Below are positions 42,432 to 51,811 of a stretch of DNA of 64,000 nucleotides, piece after piece. The DNA is taken from NCBI GenBank assembly GCA_025928545.1, contig JAICJH010000024.1:1-64000 (forward strand), read 5' to 3'. The notes beneath the pieces are model-generated. The model did no database searches and was not told the origin of the DNA. It saw only the letters and a program-made list of their open reading frames with translations. Within the stretch, counting starts at the first letter, position 1. Each line of letters begins with the position of its first letter. The position numbers and the translations under genes are program-made. The stretch comes from Bryobacteraceae bacterium (lineage in GTDB: Bacteria; Acidobacteriota; Terriglobia; Bryobacterales; Bryobacteraceae).

Positions 42432-43268
42432 ATGAACATGAATAAAACGATTCTGGCTTTGCTGGTGCTCTCGCTTTCCGGTTGCACTACCCCCGCCGCG
42501 GTATCGCAGTTTTGTGCGTCGGCGTCCGCTACCCTGGCAGCGTCTCAGCCTGTCTTCGAAGATTTAAAACAATCGTGTCTCCGGGAGGTGAATTCCCGCG
42601 TAGAGTTTGGTTCGTTTACGCGGCCACTGGAAGATGATGCCGCCTGTACCGCAATTGGCAAGCAGTCCGAAGGCGCGGCCGCTGCTGCAAAGATCCTAGC
42701 GGATTATTTCCGCGCGATTAACTCTCTCGCGTCGTTTGGTACGGCCAAAGCCGGGAGCGATGCGGAAAGTCTGCTCACGAAAACCAGCGGAGCCGTCGGA
42801 GCGAGCTCGGCTGCGCAGACCGCGCTCGGTTCCATTGCGAAATTCCTGGTGACGGCTGCCACATCCGGATACCAGCAGAGAGCGCTCGCAAAGGATCTGC
42901 CGCAGGTGAGCCGGAATATTTCCGATGTGACGGCCGCGCTGGTGACCATCGTCCAAAACGATTACTCCGGTCAGTTGTTGAAGAGTGAAGAACAAAAGCT
43001 GACGATTCGCTATAAGGATTTCGCCCGCGGGAAATCGCCTGATGTCGTGTTGATGCTGGACGCACGATGGCAGGTGGAGGAGCAGGCGATTGCGCAAAGA
43101 CGCGCCTCGGCTCGCAGCCTGGTCACCGGTCTGCAGGCGCTTTCCAAAGGCTTCGCAGAACTTGCGGCGAATTCGCGCAGTCTCAAAGGAGCGGAAGTTC
43201 CAGGTTTACTGGCCCCTTATGTTTCGCAGCTTGAAACTCTGATTCCTCAAATTCAAAAAGCATTTTAA
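42432..43268 (+). CDS. Putative lipoprotein, helical
   Basis: 278 residues. Lipobox LSLSGC places the lipidated Cys at 18. The mature part is almost all alpha-helical, Ala/Ser/Leu-rich, with four Cys, including CTAIG and SCLREV. No recognised family. It is followed after 17 bp by a smaller helical gene in the same orientation, and both appear to form one unit. A second Met codon two codons in could be the true start. Confidence 0.7.
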   Translation: MNMNKTILALLVLSLSGCTTPAAVSQFCASASATLAASQPVFEDLKQSCLREVNSRVEFGSFTRPLEDDAACTAIGKQSEGAAAAAKILADYFRAINSLASFGTAKAGSDAESLLTKTSGAVGASSAAQTALGSIAKFLVTAATSGYQQRALAKDLPQVSRNISDVTAALVTIVQNDYSGQLLKSEEQKLTIRYKDFARGKSPDVVLMLDARWQVEEQAIAQRRASARSLVTGLQALSKGFAELAANSRSLKGAEVPGLLAPYVSQLETLIPQIQKAF

Positions 43269-43285
43269 ATTTACGGAGACATGAT

Positions 43286-43699
43286 ATGGCATCAATGGCA
43301 ACACCTTCTCCCTTCGATCCGGCGGCGGAAGCACGCCGGCTGGCAGCCCTGTTTGACGATTTTTCAACCTCGGTGGACGAATACCGTTTAACGCTCCCGG
43401 ACGACACGCCAAAGGAACAACTGAGCCGCCTCAAAATTCAGGCGCAAATCCTCGAAAGCCAGTCGCACCAGTTCACCGCCGATGCCATCGGGGCAACGCT
43501 CGCCGCGATCCAGCATGATCTCGCGCACGTGAAAGAGGTGACGGCGCAGGCGAAGGATCAGTTGAACGTCCTGAACAGCGTGGCCAAAGCGATTTCAATA
43601 GCTTCATCGGCGGTGGATCTCGGCCTCGCGATTGTGAGCGGAAGTCCTGGCGGAATTCTCGCCGCAACCGAATCGCTGGCACAGCAGATTACCGGATAA
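43286..43699 (+). CDS. Hypothetical helical protein, partner of the lipoprotein
   Basis: 137 residues: Ala/Pro-rich N terminus, a long amphipathic helix set (PKEQLSRLKIQAQILESQ, QFTADAIGATLAAIQHDLAH) and a hydrophobic stretch ISIASSAVDLGLAIVSGSPGG near the C terminus that could be membrane-active. No signal peptide. ACGGAGA lies before the ATG. Unknown family; pairing with the lipoprotein is positional. Confidence 0.6.
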   Translation: MASMATPSPFDPAAEARRLAALFDDFSTSVDEYRLTLPDDTPKEQLSRLKIQAQILESQSHQFTADAIGATLAAIQHDLAHVKEVTAQAKDQLNVLNSVAKAISIASSAVDLGLAIVSGSPGGILAATESLAQQITG

Positions 43700-43705
43700 C
43701 GAGCT

Positions 43706-44155
43706 TCAGATCGCCCGGAGTCTCCCGAGGAATTCGATTTGAGCCGGCAAAATCCTCACCCCCGCTTCTTCCAGCCCAAACCATGCGGCCTTGTCTACCT
43801 CGGGGAATTCCTGAAGTTTTCCCGAACCGGGCGGCCATTCAAGCTGAAACGTATTGCTCCTGATCCCCTCGGCCTCAACGTCGTATTCCAGCGCCCACGC
43901 CGTCACGATTTTGCCGCCTGCTTGTCGAACCTCACCCAGCGGTACAAAACTTCCCTCCGCAACAACGCCGGTTTCTTCCTCCAGTTCCCTTCGCGCGGCC
44001 ATGAGCGGATCTTCGTCCGATTGATACTCGCCCTTCGGTATGGACCACGCCCCCGCATCTTTCTTCGCCCAAAACGGGCCCCCCGGATGAACAAGGAACA
44101 CCTCCAAACCCGAGGGCCCTTTTCGGTATAAGAGAATACCCGCGCTGCGCTTCAC
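43706..44155 (-). CDS. Nudix hydrolase
   Basis: 149 residues with a complete Nudix box: GEYQSDEDPLMAARRELEE, then ETGV, fitting GX5EX7REUXEEXGU. The N terminus SAGILLYRKGPSGLEVFLVHPGG resembles members that handle diadenosine polyphosphates or act on nucleoside diphosphates. Its start overlaps the ligase stop by four bases (ATGA), so it is translated with LigD and may clean nucleotide pools or remove adenylates from DNA ends (inference). Confidence 0.93.
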   Translation of the reverse strand: MKRSAGILLYRKGPSGLEVFLVHPGGPFWAKKDAGAWSIPKGEYQSDEDPLMAARRELEEETGVVAEGSFVPLGEVRQAGGKIVTAWALEYDVEAEGIRSNTFQLEWPPGSGKLQEFPEVDKAAWFGLEEAGVRILPAQIEFLGRLRAI

Positions 44156-46116
44156 CGTTCGACCTTTTCACGGACTACGTCCTTAACTCGCTTGTCATCC
44201 CGCAATGCAACGAATTTCGAATGTCGAAGATGATCGTCCGGCGTCCATTCCCTGAATTCGAATTGCCCCACCAGCACAGGCTTTAACCATCGGCACTCCT
44301 GCATCTTCGCCGCTGTAAGCCCCTGACCCCACCGGCCGCTTCGCTTTTCCGGCAGATTCGCAAACGGACACTTCGCGGTTTCAATCGGACGAAACTTCCG
44401 CATCAGCTGCTCCCGCAGTGCGGGCGTAAAGCCATTGCGCGTTCGCGCCACATAGATCAGGCGTGGTCCGTCATAGTACCCGAACACCAGTGCGTCGAAC
44501 GTGCTCCCGCCCAGCGTGTATCCGCCGATCACGAACTCCTGTCCCTCATTGACGCGCATCTTCTGCCAGGCGCCCGACCGTTGGCCCGCTTCATAGCGGC
44601 TGTCGCGCCGCTTGGCCACCAGCCCTTCCAGCCCCTGCTCCTTCACAGCGCGAATCAGTTCGGTTAGGCTGCCCTCCAGAGTCGGCGAAGCGCGAATTGG
44701 TTCGCGCAGCAGCGGAAGCACGCTGTTTTCCAGATGCGCCCGCCGTTGTTCCAGAGGGAGATCCCGCAGATCGTGCCCCATCAGGATGGGCACATCGAAC
44801 AGGTAGTAAACTAGTTCCGTTCGCGAAGAACCGTAATTCTGTAATGCATTGAAGGACGGCTTGCCCGCTTCATCGAGTGCCACGATTTCGCCGTCGACAA
44901 CCGTTTCAGTGGGCAGCGCGCTCAGTGCCGCGGCAATCGTCGGATAGCGCGTTCCGAAGTCGTTCTCATTGCGCGACCACAGATGAAACGCGCCTTTCGT
45001 TCTCGCCGCAATCGCGCGATAGCCATCCAGCTTCAGCTCGTAGAGCCACGATGCCTGCTCCGGAAGGCGCTCGGTCCGCAGCAGTAACATCGGCTCTACA
45101 AATTCCGCGCGCGCCTTCGGTAGTGCGTCGAGCTTCTTATGATCTCCCGACTGCCTGCGGGGTGCCGCTTTCGGGCGTGCAGGCGCTTTTGGCTCAAAGT
45201 CACGAAGCTTTTCCGGCAACTTTTGTTTGAGCGTCAACAAAGGCGCAAACAAGTCACCCTGCGATTCCACGCGCTTCAGCGCACCCTCCGGACTAAACCG
45301 CAACTTCGCGGCGTCACGCGCGTTTCGCAAGCCAGCCAGTTCTTCCCAGGTGACCGGCATCGAGACAAACGGCTCGTCGCTTTTCGCGCGCAGCGAGTAG
45401 ACACCCACCGTAGTTTTGAAATCGGAGTTCTGGCTCCAATCCACAAAAACCTTTCCATGCCGGAGATTCTTCGCCATTTCGGCTACAACCAATTGGGGAC
45501 TCTGCCGCGCCAGCTCATTTGCCACGGCTTGAGCGAACGATCTCGTCCGCCCGTATGTGATCTCCGAATTGACCGGCACATAGATCTGAAGCCCCTTGGA
45601 ACCGGAGACCTTCGGGAAACACTGGAGCCCGTTCGCTTCCAGCAGAGATTTCAGCGGGAAGGCAACTTCGGCGCACGTCGCAAGCGTGGCCCCTTCCCCC
45701 GGATCCAGATCGAAGACAACCGCGTCGGGCCTGTCCAGCTGCCCCGCACGGTGCAAAAATAAATGAAATTCCAGGCTCGCGATATTCGCGCACCACACCA
45801 GCGTCGGCAGGTTGTCGATGCAGATATACCGGATAGGCTTGCCACCTTTCTGGCGCGGAACATCGGTAGTAGTCACCCAGTCCGGTGTGTGTTTCGGCGC
45901 GTCCTTTTCATAAAACGCCTGGGCTTTGACTCCGTCCGGAAAGCGATGCAGCGTGACGGGGCGTCCGGCATAGTGAGGTAGAAGCCATGGTGCGACGCGA
46001 ATGTAATAGTCGATAATCCGCGCTTTGGTGAACCCATTGCCCGGATAGAGGACCTTATCCAGATTGGAGAGAGCGACCTCTCGTCCATCCACGTCGACTA
46101 ACTGCTTCGCCGCCAT
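44152..46116 (-). CDS. ligD: LigD: DNA polymerase/primase-ligase
   Basis: 654 residues. N-terminal polymerase domain (about 5-290) with VVFDLDPGEG (D136, D138) and YVPVNSEITYGRTRSFAQ; a Lys/Pro-rich linker (300-335); then an ATP-dependent ligase domain with the adenylated Lys K362 in YELKLDGYRAIA, DGEIVAL, EGLVAKRRDSRYEAGQRS and a C-terminal OB fold. The nuclease (PE) domain found in Mycobacterium LigD is missing. With Ku it would perform non-homologous end joining; no Ku gene is in the window. Confidence 0.93.
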   Translation of the reverse strand: MAAKQLVDVDGREVALSNLDKVLYPGNGFTKARIIDYYIRVAPWLLPHYAGRPVTLHRFPDGVKAQAFYEKDAPKHTPDWVTTTDVPRQKGGKPIRYICIDNLPTLVWCANIASLEFHLFLHRAGQLDRPDAVVFDLDPGEGATLATCAEVAFPLKSLLEANGLQCFPKVSGSKGLQIYVPVNSEITYGRTRSFAQAVANELARQSPQLVVAEMAKNLRHGKVFVDWSQNSDFKTTVGVYSLRAKSDEPFVSMPVTWEELAGLRNARDAAKLRFSPEGALKRVESQGDLFAPLLTLKQKLPEKLRDFEPKAPARPKAAPRRQSGDHKKLDALPKARAEFVEPMLLLRTERLPEQASWLYELKLDGYRAIAARTKGAFHLWSRNENDFGTRYPTIAAALSALPTETVVDGEIVALDEAGKPSFNALQNYGSSRTELVYYLFDVPILMGHDLRDLPLEQRRAHLENSVLPLLREPIRASPTLEGSLTELIRAVKEQGLEGLVAKRRDSRYEAGQRSGAWQKMRVNEGQEFVIGGYTLGGSTFDALVFGYYDGPRLIYVARTRNGFTPALREQLMRKFRPIETAKCPFANLPEKRSGRWGQGLTAAKMQECRWLKPVLVGQFEFREWTPDDHLRHSKFVALRDDKRVKDVVREKVER

Positions 46117-46173
46117 GCCCGTATTGTGCCATCAAAACGGCCGGCTCCGTTCGGGCTCCATCTGCGAACGATA

Positions 46174-46653
46174 TTACGGCTTCGCCACAGGCTGCCAGAG
46201 CTCAATCTTATTTCCATCCGTGTCATAAATCCACGCGAAGCGGCCATACGACTCATCCATCCGCTTGGCATCGATCTTCACTCCCTCGGCTTTCAAACGA
46301 TCGAGCAAAGCATCCATATCGTCCACGATGTAGTTGATCATGAAAGGCGCGTGGCTGGGGTCTAAATACGTACTCGAGTTGGGGAAAACAGTCCAGACGG
46401 TAACGTGTTCCTTTTGCGGGTCGTCGTGTTCGCGCCACGCAAGCGTCGCCCCTCCGCCTTTATCGCTGATTCCCAGATGCGTCGAATACCATTCGCGCAT
46501 CTGATCGCGATTGGCGGACTTGAAGAAGATACCGCCGATTCCGAGGATGCGCCCGCGCTGCTCCGTTTTGACTGGCGCTTGCTGCTGTCCTTTTGTGCCC
46601 ATCGAGATGAGTAAAAGCGAAGCGAGCGCAATAGCGCTCCAGGTTCTTTGCAT
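46174..46653 (-). CDS. Secreted VOC/glyoxalase-like protein
   Basis: 159 residues with a signal peptide (about 1-22). A VOC module: GIGGIFFKSANRDQMREWYSTHLG, MINYIVDDMDALLDRLKAEGV and FAWIYDTDGNKIELWQPV, the last carrying the conserved Glu metal ligand. Usual VOC proteins of this type are cytoplasmic; the signal peptide is unusual. Substrate unknown. Confidence 0.85.
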   Translation of the reverse strand: MQRTWSAIALASLLLISMGTKGQQQAPVKTEQRGRILGIGGIFFKSANRDQMREWYSTHLGISDKGGGATLAWREHDDPQKEHVTVWTVFPNSSTYLDPSHAPFMINYIVDDMDALLDRLKAEGVKIDAKRMDESYGRFAWIYDTDGNKIELWQPVAKP

Positions 46654-46698
46654 CTGCGAATCATATAAGATTCGTCATTCGCCCCGCAATCCCGCGCA

Positions 46699-48927
46699 TC
46701 AATCCACCGCAATTGTGCCGATATTGCTGACCTTGCCGTCCACCGTAATCGTCAGCGCATATTGGCCCGCTGCCAGCTGCGGAACGAGGATGTTCACCTG
46801 ATACAGCCCCGCGAATCCCGGTGCGAGTCCCGCAAACTGCACCTGCGCCGGTGTGCTCCCGATCATTGCGGTCACCTGGCCGGTTACCCACGAAAGAGGG
46901 CTGTCCGGCGCCGCCTGGCCAGTTCCAATTGCCGGACCCACCGTGCCCAACCCCGTGCAGTACGCCGCGATCACGCTGCTGCCCGGCGCAGGCTGATCGC
47001 CGGAATTGACACTCCCGTTCTGGTTCACTACGGCCGCCCGGCCCTGTGCCAGCATAAATACACCCGGCGCGCTGCTGAGAATATTAAATGACGTCGTTGC
47101 CGTCACGTTGCCGTTTACACTCACTTCGATCACCGCATTCCCCGGCGGCACGTCAAATGGAACCTGCACATTGAGCTGCCCGGGGCTTGCAAACAGAATC
47201 GGCGCGGGTCGGCCGCCAATCGATACCGTGGCGCCTCCCAGCTGGAATGGAATGGGAAATGAACTCGCCGTATCCGTGCTCGCCGTCAGTGCGGAACCGG
47301 AACTATAGATGGAAACTAACGCACCCGGCGCGAGCGATCCCACATCCCCGCTGGCCGCGCTCGAAACTGCGGGCGCCCCGTCAGGCCCCAGCAGCCCGTA
47401 CACCGCGAGCGAATCTGCCGTACCCGCATAGACTTTTCCATTCGCCACCGTCGGGACCGAATACTTGACTGTGGCTCCGGCCGAGTCGCGCTCCGGGTTC
47501 TGGCCCGCGTTCCATAATTCCCGAGTCAGGTCCGATGCATCCCAGGCGCGCAGTCCGGCTGCCGGATCGAGCGCCCAAACAATGGCATTCGCGGTGCCAT
47601 TCGCGGAAATCGTGGGAACGTTGCACGGATATCGAAAGCTTGCGTCCGATTGCGATATCGGAGCGGAAGACATCTGCGCATTCGAAATCGTGTAGGCAGC
47701 CAAACGATTTCCCGCGCCGCAGTAATATACCGTGTGATTGAAATACGCGGGATTGCCGAACATCGCAGTCAGCGCACCGGGAATCGACTGCACTATCTGG
47801 CTGTCCGACCCTTGCTGAAGCTTGCCCATATTATCGCGATCCAGCAGATAGATGCGCCCTTCCTTTCCCGCTCCGGTCATGAGATGGGGATGTGCCGCGC
47901 TGCCTGCCTCGTCTCCAATCAGGACCACGCCAGCCGACCCCACGTCGGCATCCGTGTCGTTCAGGAACGAATAATTGTAGGGAGTGAAATAGTCCGCCAC
48001 CGAGAAACCATTGCTGGTTGAAAGCTTGATGTAGCTCTCACCAAGGTCGCCTCCGTTGTCGAACGTTCCATTACCGGCGACGACGTAAATATTGCCGCTG
48101 GCATCGGCCGCCGGAGCTGCGCCCCCGTTCCAGAAGGAGCCCATGTTGCCATTAGGCGTATTGTTATAAACCGCGACCTGCGCCAGCGTGTGCGAATCGT
48201 ACCCGATCAGCCAGCCGTGGTACCGCCCGATATCGCAGTGAGACGACCACGCCGTGTAAACAACTCCGTTCAACAACAGCAGGCCGGGACGCTGTTTGTA
48301 ACTCCTCGCATTAAAAATCAGTGTGCTGCCGCCCTCGCCTCTGCCTGGATAAGTGGCCTCAATCGCAACCACCCCTTTCTCGGCGCCAGTGGCCAGATCG
48401 AGAGCATGCAGGCGATGCACATACTCCACGGAATTGCCGCTTGCTTCACGCGTCATGGCGACGACGAAAATTGTCCCGCTTGCCGTGTCGATCACGGGAG
48501 TGCTCGTGATTCCGATCTCCGGCGCGATCTGTTCGCAACCCGTGTCTGCTGCGGGAACGGCGATGATCTGCGCTCCCGCGTTCGCGAAGGTGTCCTGCCA
48601 AAGCGGCGCTCCGCTGGCTCCCGAATCGGCGTCGAATGCGTAAACGGAATCGTTCTCCGTCGCGACATACACGATATTGTGCGTTCCAGCACCCGGAACA
48701 GCGACATTCGCTACATAGAGCGGCTGACCGTATATGGCGCCGTCCACCGGATAAGAGAAGAGCTTACCGAAGCGGTCGACGTTGACATTGGCCCGGTTGA
48801 GCGTCACTTCACTCGTATTAGCCCCGGCTCTCGTGGCGTCGTACTGATAAGTCGTTACATTAACTTGCGCGCAAATGGTAAAGATAAACGCGAACAGGAA
48901 AACAGCAGCGCGGATGAAGGCGGCCAT
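46699..48927 (-). CDS. Secreted PQQ-like propeller protein with TIGR03437 C-terminus
   Basis: 742 residues from the ATG at 48927, chosen because it starts a signal peptide (MAAFIRAAVFLFAFIFTICA); the frame stays open upstream to 49224. Residues 25-500 are a WD/PQQ-like beta-propeller (YVATENDSVYAFDADSG and similar blades). The C-terminal 210 residues contain GALVSIYSSGSAL, LNVQVPFDVPPGN, YCTGLGTVGPAI and QVNILVPQLAAGQYAL, the TIGR03437 domain typical of Solibacter. No haem motif. A surface or periplasmic role is likely. Confidence 0.85.
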   Translation of the reverse strand: MAAFIRAAVFLFAFIFTICAQVNVTTYQYDATRAGANTSEVTLNRANVNVDRFGKLFSYPVDGAIYGQPLYVANVAVPGAGTHNIVYVATENDSVYAFDADSGASGAPLWQDTFANAGAQIIAVPAADTGCEQIAPEIGITSTPVIDTASGTIFVVAMTREASGNSVEYVHRLHALDLATGAEKGVVAIEATYPGRGEGGSTLIFNARSYKQRPGLLLLNGVVYTAWSSHCDIGRYHGWLIGYDSHTLAQVAVYNNTPNGNMGSFWNGGAAPAADASGNIYVVAGNGTFDNGGDLGESYIKLSTSNGFSVADYFTPYNYSFLNDTDADVGSAGVVLIGDEAGSAAHPHLMTGAGKEGRIYLLDRDNMGKLQQGSDSQIVQSIPGALTAMFGNPAYFNHTVYYCGAGNRLAAYTISNAQMSSAPISQSDASFRYPCNVPTISANGTANAIVWALDPAAGLRAWDASDLTRELWNAGQNPERDSAGATVKYSVPTVANGKVYAGTADSLAVYGLLGPDGAPAVSSAASGDVGSLAPGALVSIYSSGSALTASTDTASSFPIPFQLGGATVSIGGRPAPILFASPGQLNVQVPFDVPPGNAVIEVSVNGNVTATTSFNILSSAPGVFMLAQGRAAVVNQNGSVNSGDQPAPGSSVIAAYCTGLGTVGPAIGTGQAAPDSPLSWVTGQVTAMIGSTPAQVQFAGLAPGFAGLYQVNILVPQLAAGQYALTITVDGKVSNIGTIAVD

Positions 48928-48989
48928 GCCTCCGGACCTGCATGAACCATGCCAATTTGCCGCTAAACTGTTTTCGCTACCCGGACGCG

Positions 48990-50708
48990 CTATTGAATCA
49001 GCTGGAACATATACAGGCCCGTCCCGGCCGACGCCAGGATTACCTGCCTGCCATCCAGCATGAATGTCTCCGCCGGGGCCGACAGCCCGCCGATTTGTGT
49101 GTGCCAAACCGGCGTGCCCGTCTTCGCGTCCCACGCGGCGAAGTTCTGGCCATCGTTGGTAAACAGCAGTCCCCCTGCCGTCGAAAGCAAGCCGACATTT
49201 CCGCTGCTCAGCAAATGCCGCCACACTACCTTGCCCGTTTTGTAATCAATCGCATCGATAAACGTTCCGTAGTTGATCCCCGCGGCGCTGCTTTCCCCGC
49301 CGAGCCCCATCGATCCGCGCGCATCCGGTTCCAGCAGATAATCGATCCGCAATGAATTCGTCTCGTGAACATAGAACAGGCCCGTATCCGGCGAAAACGT
49401 CGGCGGCTGATGATTGAGTACGTCGTCGTTCACCACCGACCCCGCAACACTCGCGTCCTTGTGCGGGTTTCTCTGAACCTGTCCCCGCGCGTCCAGATGG
49501 AGTTTGGAATCGGTAGCGATGTCCGATGCGTAGTTGTTCACCAGGCCAAGCTTGCTCGTGATCAGGTGTTCGCCTGTCACTCGATCCAGAACGTAAAAAT
49601 AGCCGTTGCGCGTGGCCATCATCACGAGCTTGCGCGTCCGTCCGTTAAAGGGCAGGTCCGCAATAATCGGCGTCTGCGTCGAATCCCAGTCATGCGTGTC
49701 GTGCGGCGAAGTCTGGAAGTACCACTGCATTTTGCCCGTATCCACGTTGAGCGCGATGAGGCATGAAGTGAACAGATTATCTCCATCGCCCCGCCCTGTG
49801 GTGTAGGACGGTGTCGGGTTGCCCGTTCCGTAAAGATACAGATGGGTATCCGGATCGTAAGAGCCCGGAATCCAGCTGGTGCCCGCTCCGTGCCGCGCGG
49901 CATCCAGATCCTTCCACGTATCCGCTCCCGGATCGCCCGGATTCTGTGGAGTGTTGTAGTGAGTCCACTGGATCGCACCCGTTTCCGGATCGAGCGATTG
50001 CAGCCATGCCGGCGAATCCATATCGTTACCCGGTCCCACCAGAATGTGATTGCCGATCACCAGCGGAACATTCGAAGAGAAATACTGCTGCTCGAACGGG
50101 GCGATCTCTTTCTTCCACACTTCTTTCCCGGTCTTCGCATCCAGGCACACAACGTAATCGTCGTGGAAAGTGAAGTAGATGTAGTTGTGCCACATGCTGG
50201 GACCGCGTGTGCCCGTTGAGGTGCCGCCGCGGAACTTCCAGTAATAGTGCCAGAGTACGCTGCCATCGCGCGCGTCGATGGAATACACGTCGTCGCGGGT
50301 TGCCGCATAAATCGTGTTGTCGACGAACAGCATCCCGCCGCCGAAACGCGCCGGCCCACAGGTATTCGATTCACCGTTACCCAGACCTCCCACCACCAGT
50401 CCCGCAACGCCCCGTCCTCCACCGCCGCCACGCCCGCCCGCGACCGCCGGTCCGGTTCCATCCGGACCGCAACCCGTGGTGATCGACGTGTTCGCCCATT
50501 TCAGGCCGAGGCCCTTAATAGTGTTCAGATTGATCGCCTTCAGCGAACTGTAACGCTTGCCCGTCATATCGCCTGAAAAGCTGGTCCACTGATCGGACAA
50601 AGGCTTCAGGATGTCGGCCGGATCCAGACCGCCGGATTGGCCGTGCAGAAACAGCGGCGTCACACCAAGCAATGCCATCAGCGAAAGGACGGTTGTTGTT
50701 TTTTTCAT
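48990..50708 (-). CDS. PQQ-dependent dehydrogenase-like protein
   Basis: 572 residues from the ATG at 50708 with a signal peptide (MKKTTTVLSLMALLGVTPLFLHG). Quinoprotein propeller: WTSFSGDMTGKRYSSLKAIN, AATRDDVYSIDARDGSVLWHYY, QWYFQTSPHDTHDWDSTQTP and VTGEHLITSKLG. These match alcohol/glucose-type PQQ enzymes common in acidobacteria; the vicinal Cys pair of methanol dehydrogenases is absent. It likely passes electrons to the cytochrome c encoded 47 bases upstream. Confidence 0.9.
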   Translation of the reverse strand: MKKTTTVLSLMALLGVTPLFLHGQSGGLDPADILKPLSDQWTSFSGDMTGKRYSSLKAINLNTIKGLGLKWANTSITTGCGPDGTGPAVAGGRGGGGGRGVAGLVVGGLGNGESNTCGPARFGGGMLFVDNTIYAATRDDVYSIDARDGSVLWHYYWKFRGGTSTGTRGPSMWHNYIYFTFHDDYVVCLDAKTGKEVWKKEIAPFEQQYFSSNVPLVIGNHILVGPGNDMDSPAWLQSLDPETGAIQWTHYNTPQNPGDPGADTWKDLDAARHGAGTSWIPGSYDPDTHLYLYGTGNPTPSYTTGRGDGDNLFTSCLIALNVDTGKMQWYFQTSPHDTHDWDSTQTPIIADLPFNGRTRKLVMMATRNGYFYVLDRVTGEHLITSKLGLVNNYASDIATDSKLHLDARGQVQRNPHKDASVAGSVVNDDVLNHQPPTFSPDTGLFYVHETNSLRIDYLLEPDARGSMGLGGESSAAGINYGTFIDAIDYKTGKVVWRHLLSSGNVGLLSTAGGLLFTNDGQNFAAWDAKTGTPVWHTQIGGLSAPAETFMLDGRQVILASAGTGLYMFQLIQ

Positions 50709-50755
50709 GTTCGGATTCACTCTCTGTTTCAATGAGCCAGGAAATGACGGCAACG

Positions 50756-51643
50756 TCATTTCAGTGTCCAAAGGAACGCAGTAATGTCGTGAAGATTCTT
50801 GTTGTCAGGGTCGTCGATCGCGATCGCCATCTTCTTGTGCGCTTCCTGCGGGTCCTTCATCTCCACCTTCGGCGCCGGCGTTACATCGAGTGGGATCGAC
50901 CTCCGCGTGCCATCGGCCAGCATCAGGATCACGATGTAGTCGTCCTTCCGGATCGATCTGCCTTCCAGCTTCGTGCCGTTCGGCATGGTCACGATGGCCT
51001 GCATGCCGCGTCCGCCTCCTCCGCGCCCGGCGCCGGGAACAATTCCGTCGAACCAGCCATTTTGCAGAGCTTTGGCGTCCTGGTATTTCGAGGCAATGCC
51101 CTTCAGGTCTCCCGTCGTCGAATGGCAATTCGCGCACGCTTTCGCGAAATAAGCTTCGCCCGCCTTCGCATCGCCCACCAGGACGTTCAGTTCAATCCCC
51201 ATCGGGTTGCGTCCCGGAGGACTTCCCTGCGCGCCCGCCGTTGCCTCGATGCTGTGCAGATATTCGGATATGGCCAGGTTGTCGGCTTCCACGAGGTTGA
51301 TCTTCGGGTTGTGCTTGGCGACGCTGCCTGCGATCAGTTCACCGGCCTTGTCGCTCAGCACGATGCCCGAGCGCAGCAGGTTATTGCCTTTGCCGGGAAC
51401 CCCGCGCATATCCGCAGCGTGGCACGTCCCGCAGGTGGAATTGTAGAGCGCCTTACCGCGAATCAGAACATCCTGCGATGCCAACGGTCGCGTGTATTGC
51501 GTGAATCCGTTGTTGCGAACACCTTTGCCGGGGGCGATCGGAACGGGATCGGGTACGGGCGTCGGTGTCCCCTGCGCGTAAACCAAAGCGGTCAGAATCG
51601 TTCCGGCAAATAAGGCCGCAATGAAATGTTGTTTTCGAATCAT
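50756..51643 (-). CDS. Secreted dihaem cytochrome c
   Basis: 295 residues from the ATG at 51643 (GAGGG upstream). Signal peptide about 1-23. Two haem sites: C71-G-T-C-H75 and C170-A-N-C-H174, with axial Met candidates (MRGVPG and others). Residues 225-275 form a beta domain (MPNGTKLEGRSIRKDDYIV) often seen in acidobacterial cytochromes linked with PQQ enzymes. Together with the next gene it makes an electron-transfer pair. Confidence 0.92.
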   Translation of the reverse strand: MIRKQHFIAALFAGTILTALVYAQGTPTPVPDPVPIAPGKGVRNNGFTQYTRPLASQDVLIRGKALYNSTCGTCHAADMRGVPGKGNNLLRSGIVLSDKAGELIAGSVAKHNPKINLVEADNLAISEYLHSIEATAGAQGSPPGRNPMGIELNVLVGDAKAGEAYFAKACANCHSTTGDLKGIASKYQDAKALQNGWFDGIVPGAGRGGGGRGMQAIVTMPNGTKLEGRSIRKDDYIVILMLADGTRRSIPLDVTPAPKVEMKDPQEAHKKMAIAIDDPDNKNLHDITAFLWTLK

Positions 51644-51811
51644 AATGTAACCCTCAAAGATGTACTGCCGGCAACGCCCATGGGCCATTCTATACGAGAG
51701 TCTTATCGGCGTGCACCGGCGTGCACCGGCGGCCATCAAACAAAACGAAAGCGGCGATGACCATGTCACCGCCGCTCCACTACCTGCAAACCTCTTCTTT
51801 CAAACGTCAAT

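Noticed and set aside
48928-49224. N-terminal extension of the propeller protein at 46699
   Set aside because: It would overlap the PQQ enzyme gene and place 99 residues before a clear signal peptide.
51712-51732. Tandem GGCGTGCACC repeat as a regulatory site
   Set aside because: Only two copies and not symmetrical to a promoter; most likely simple slippage.
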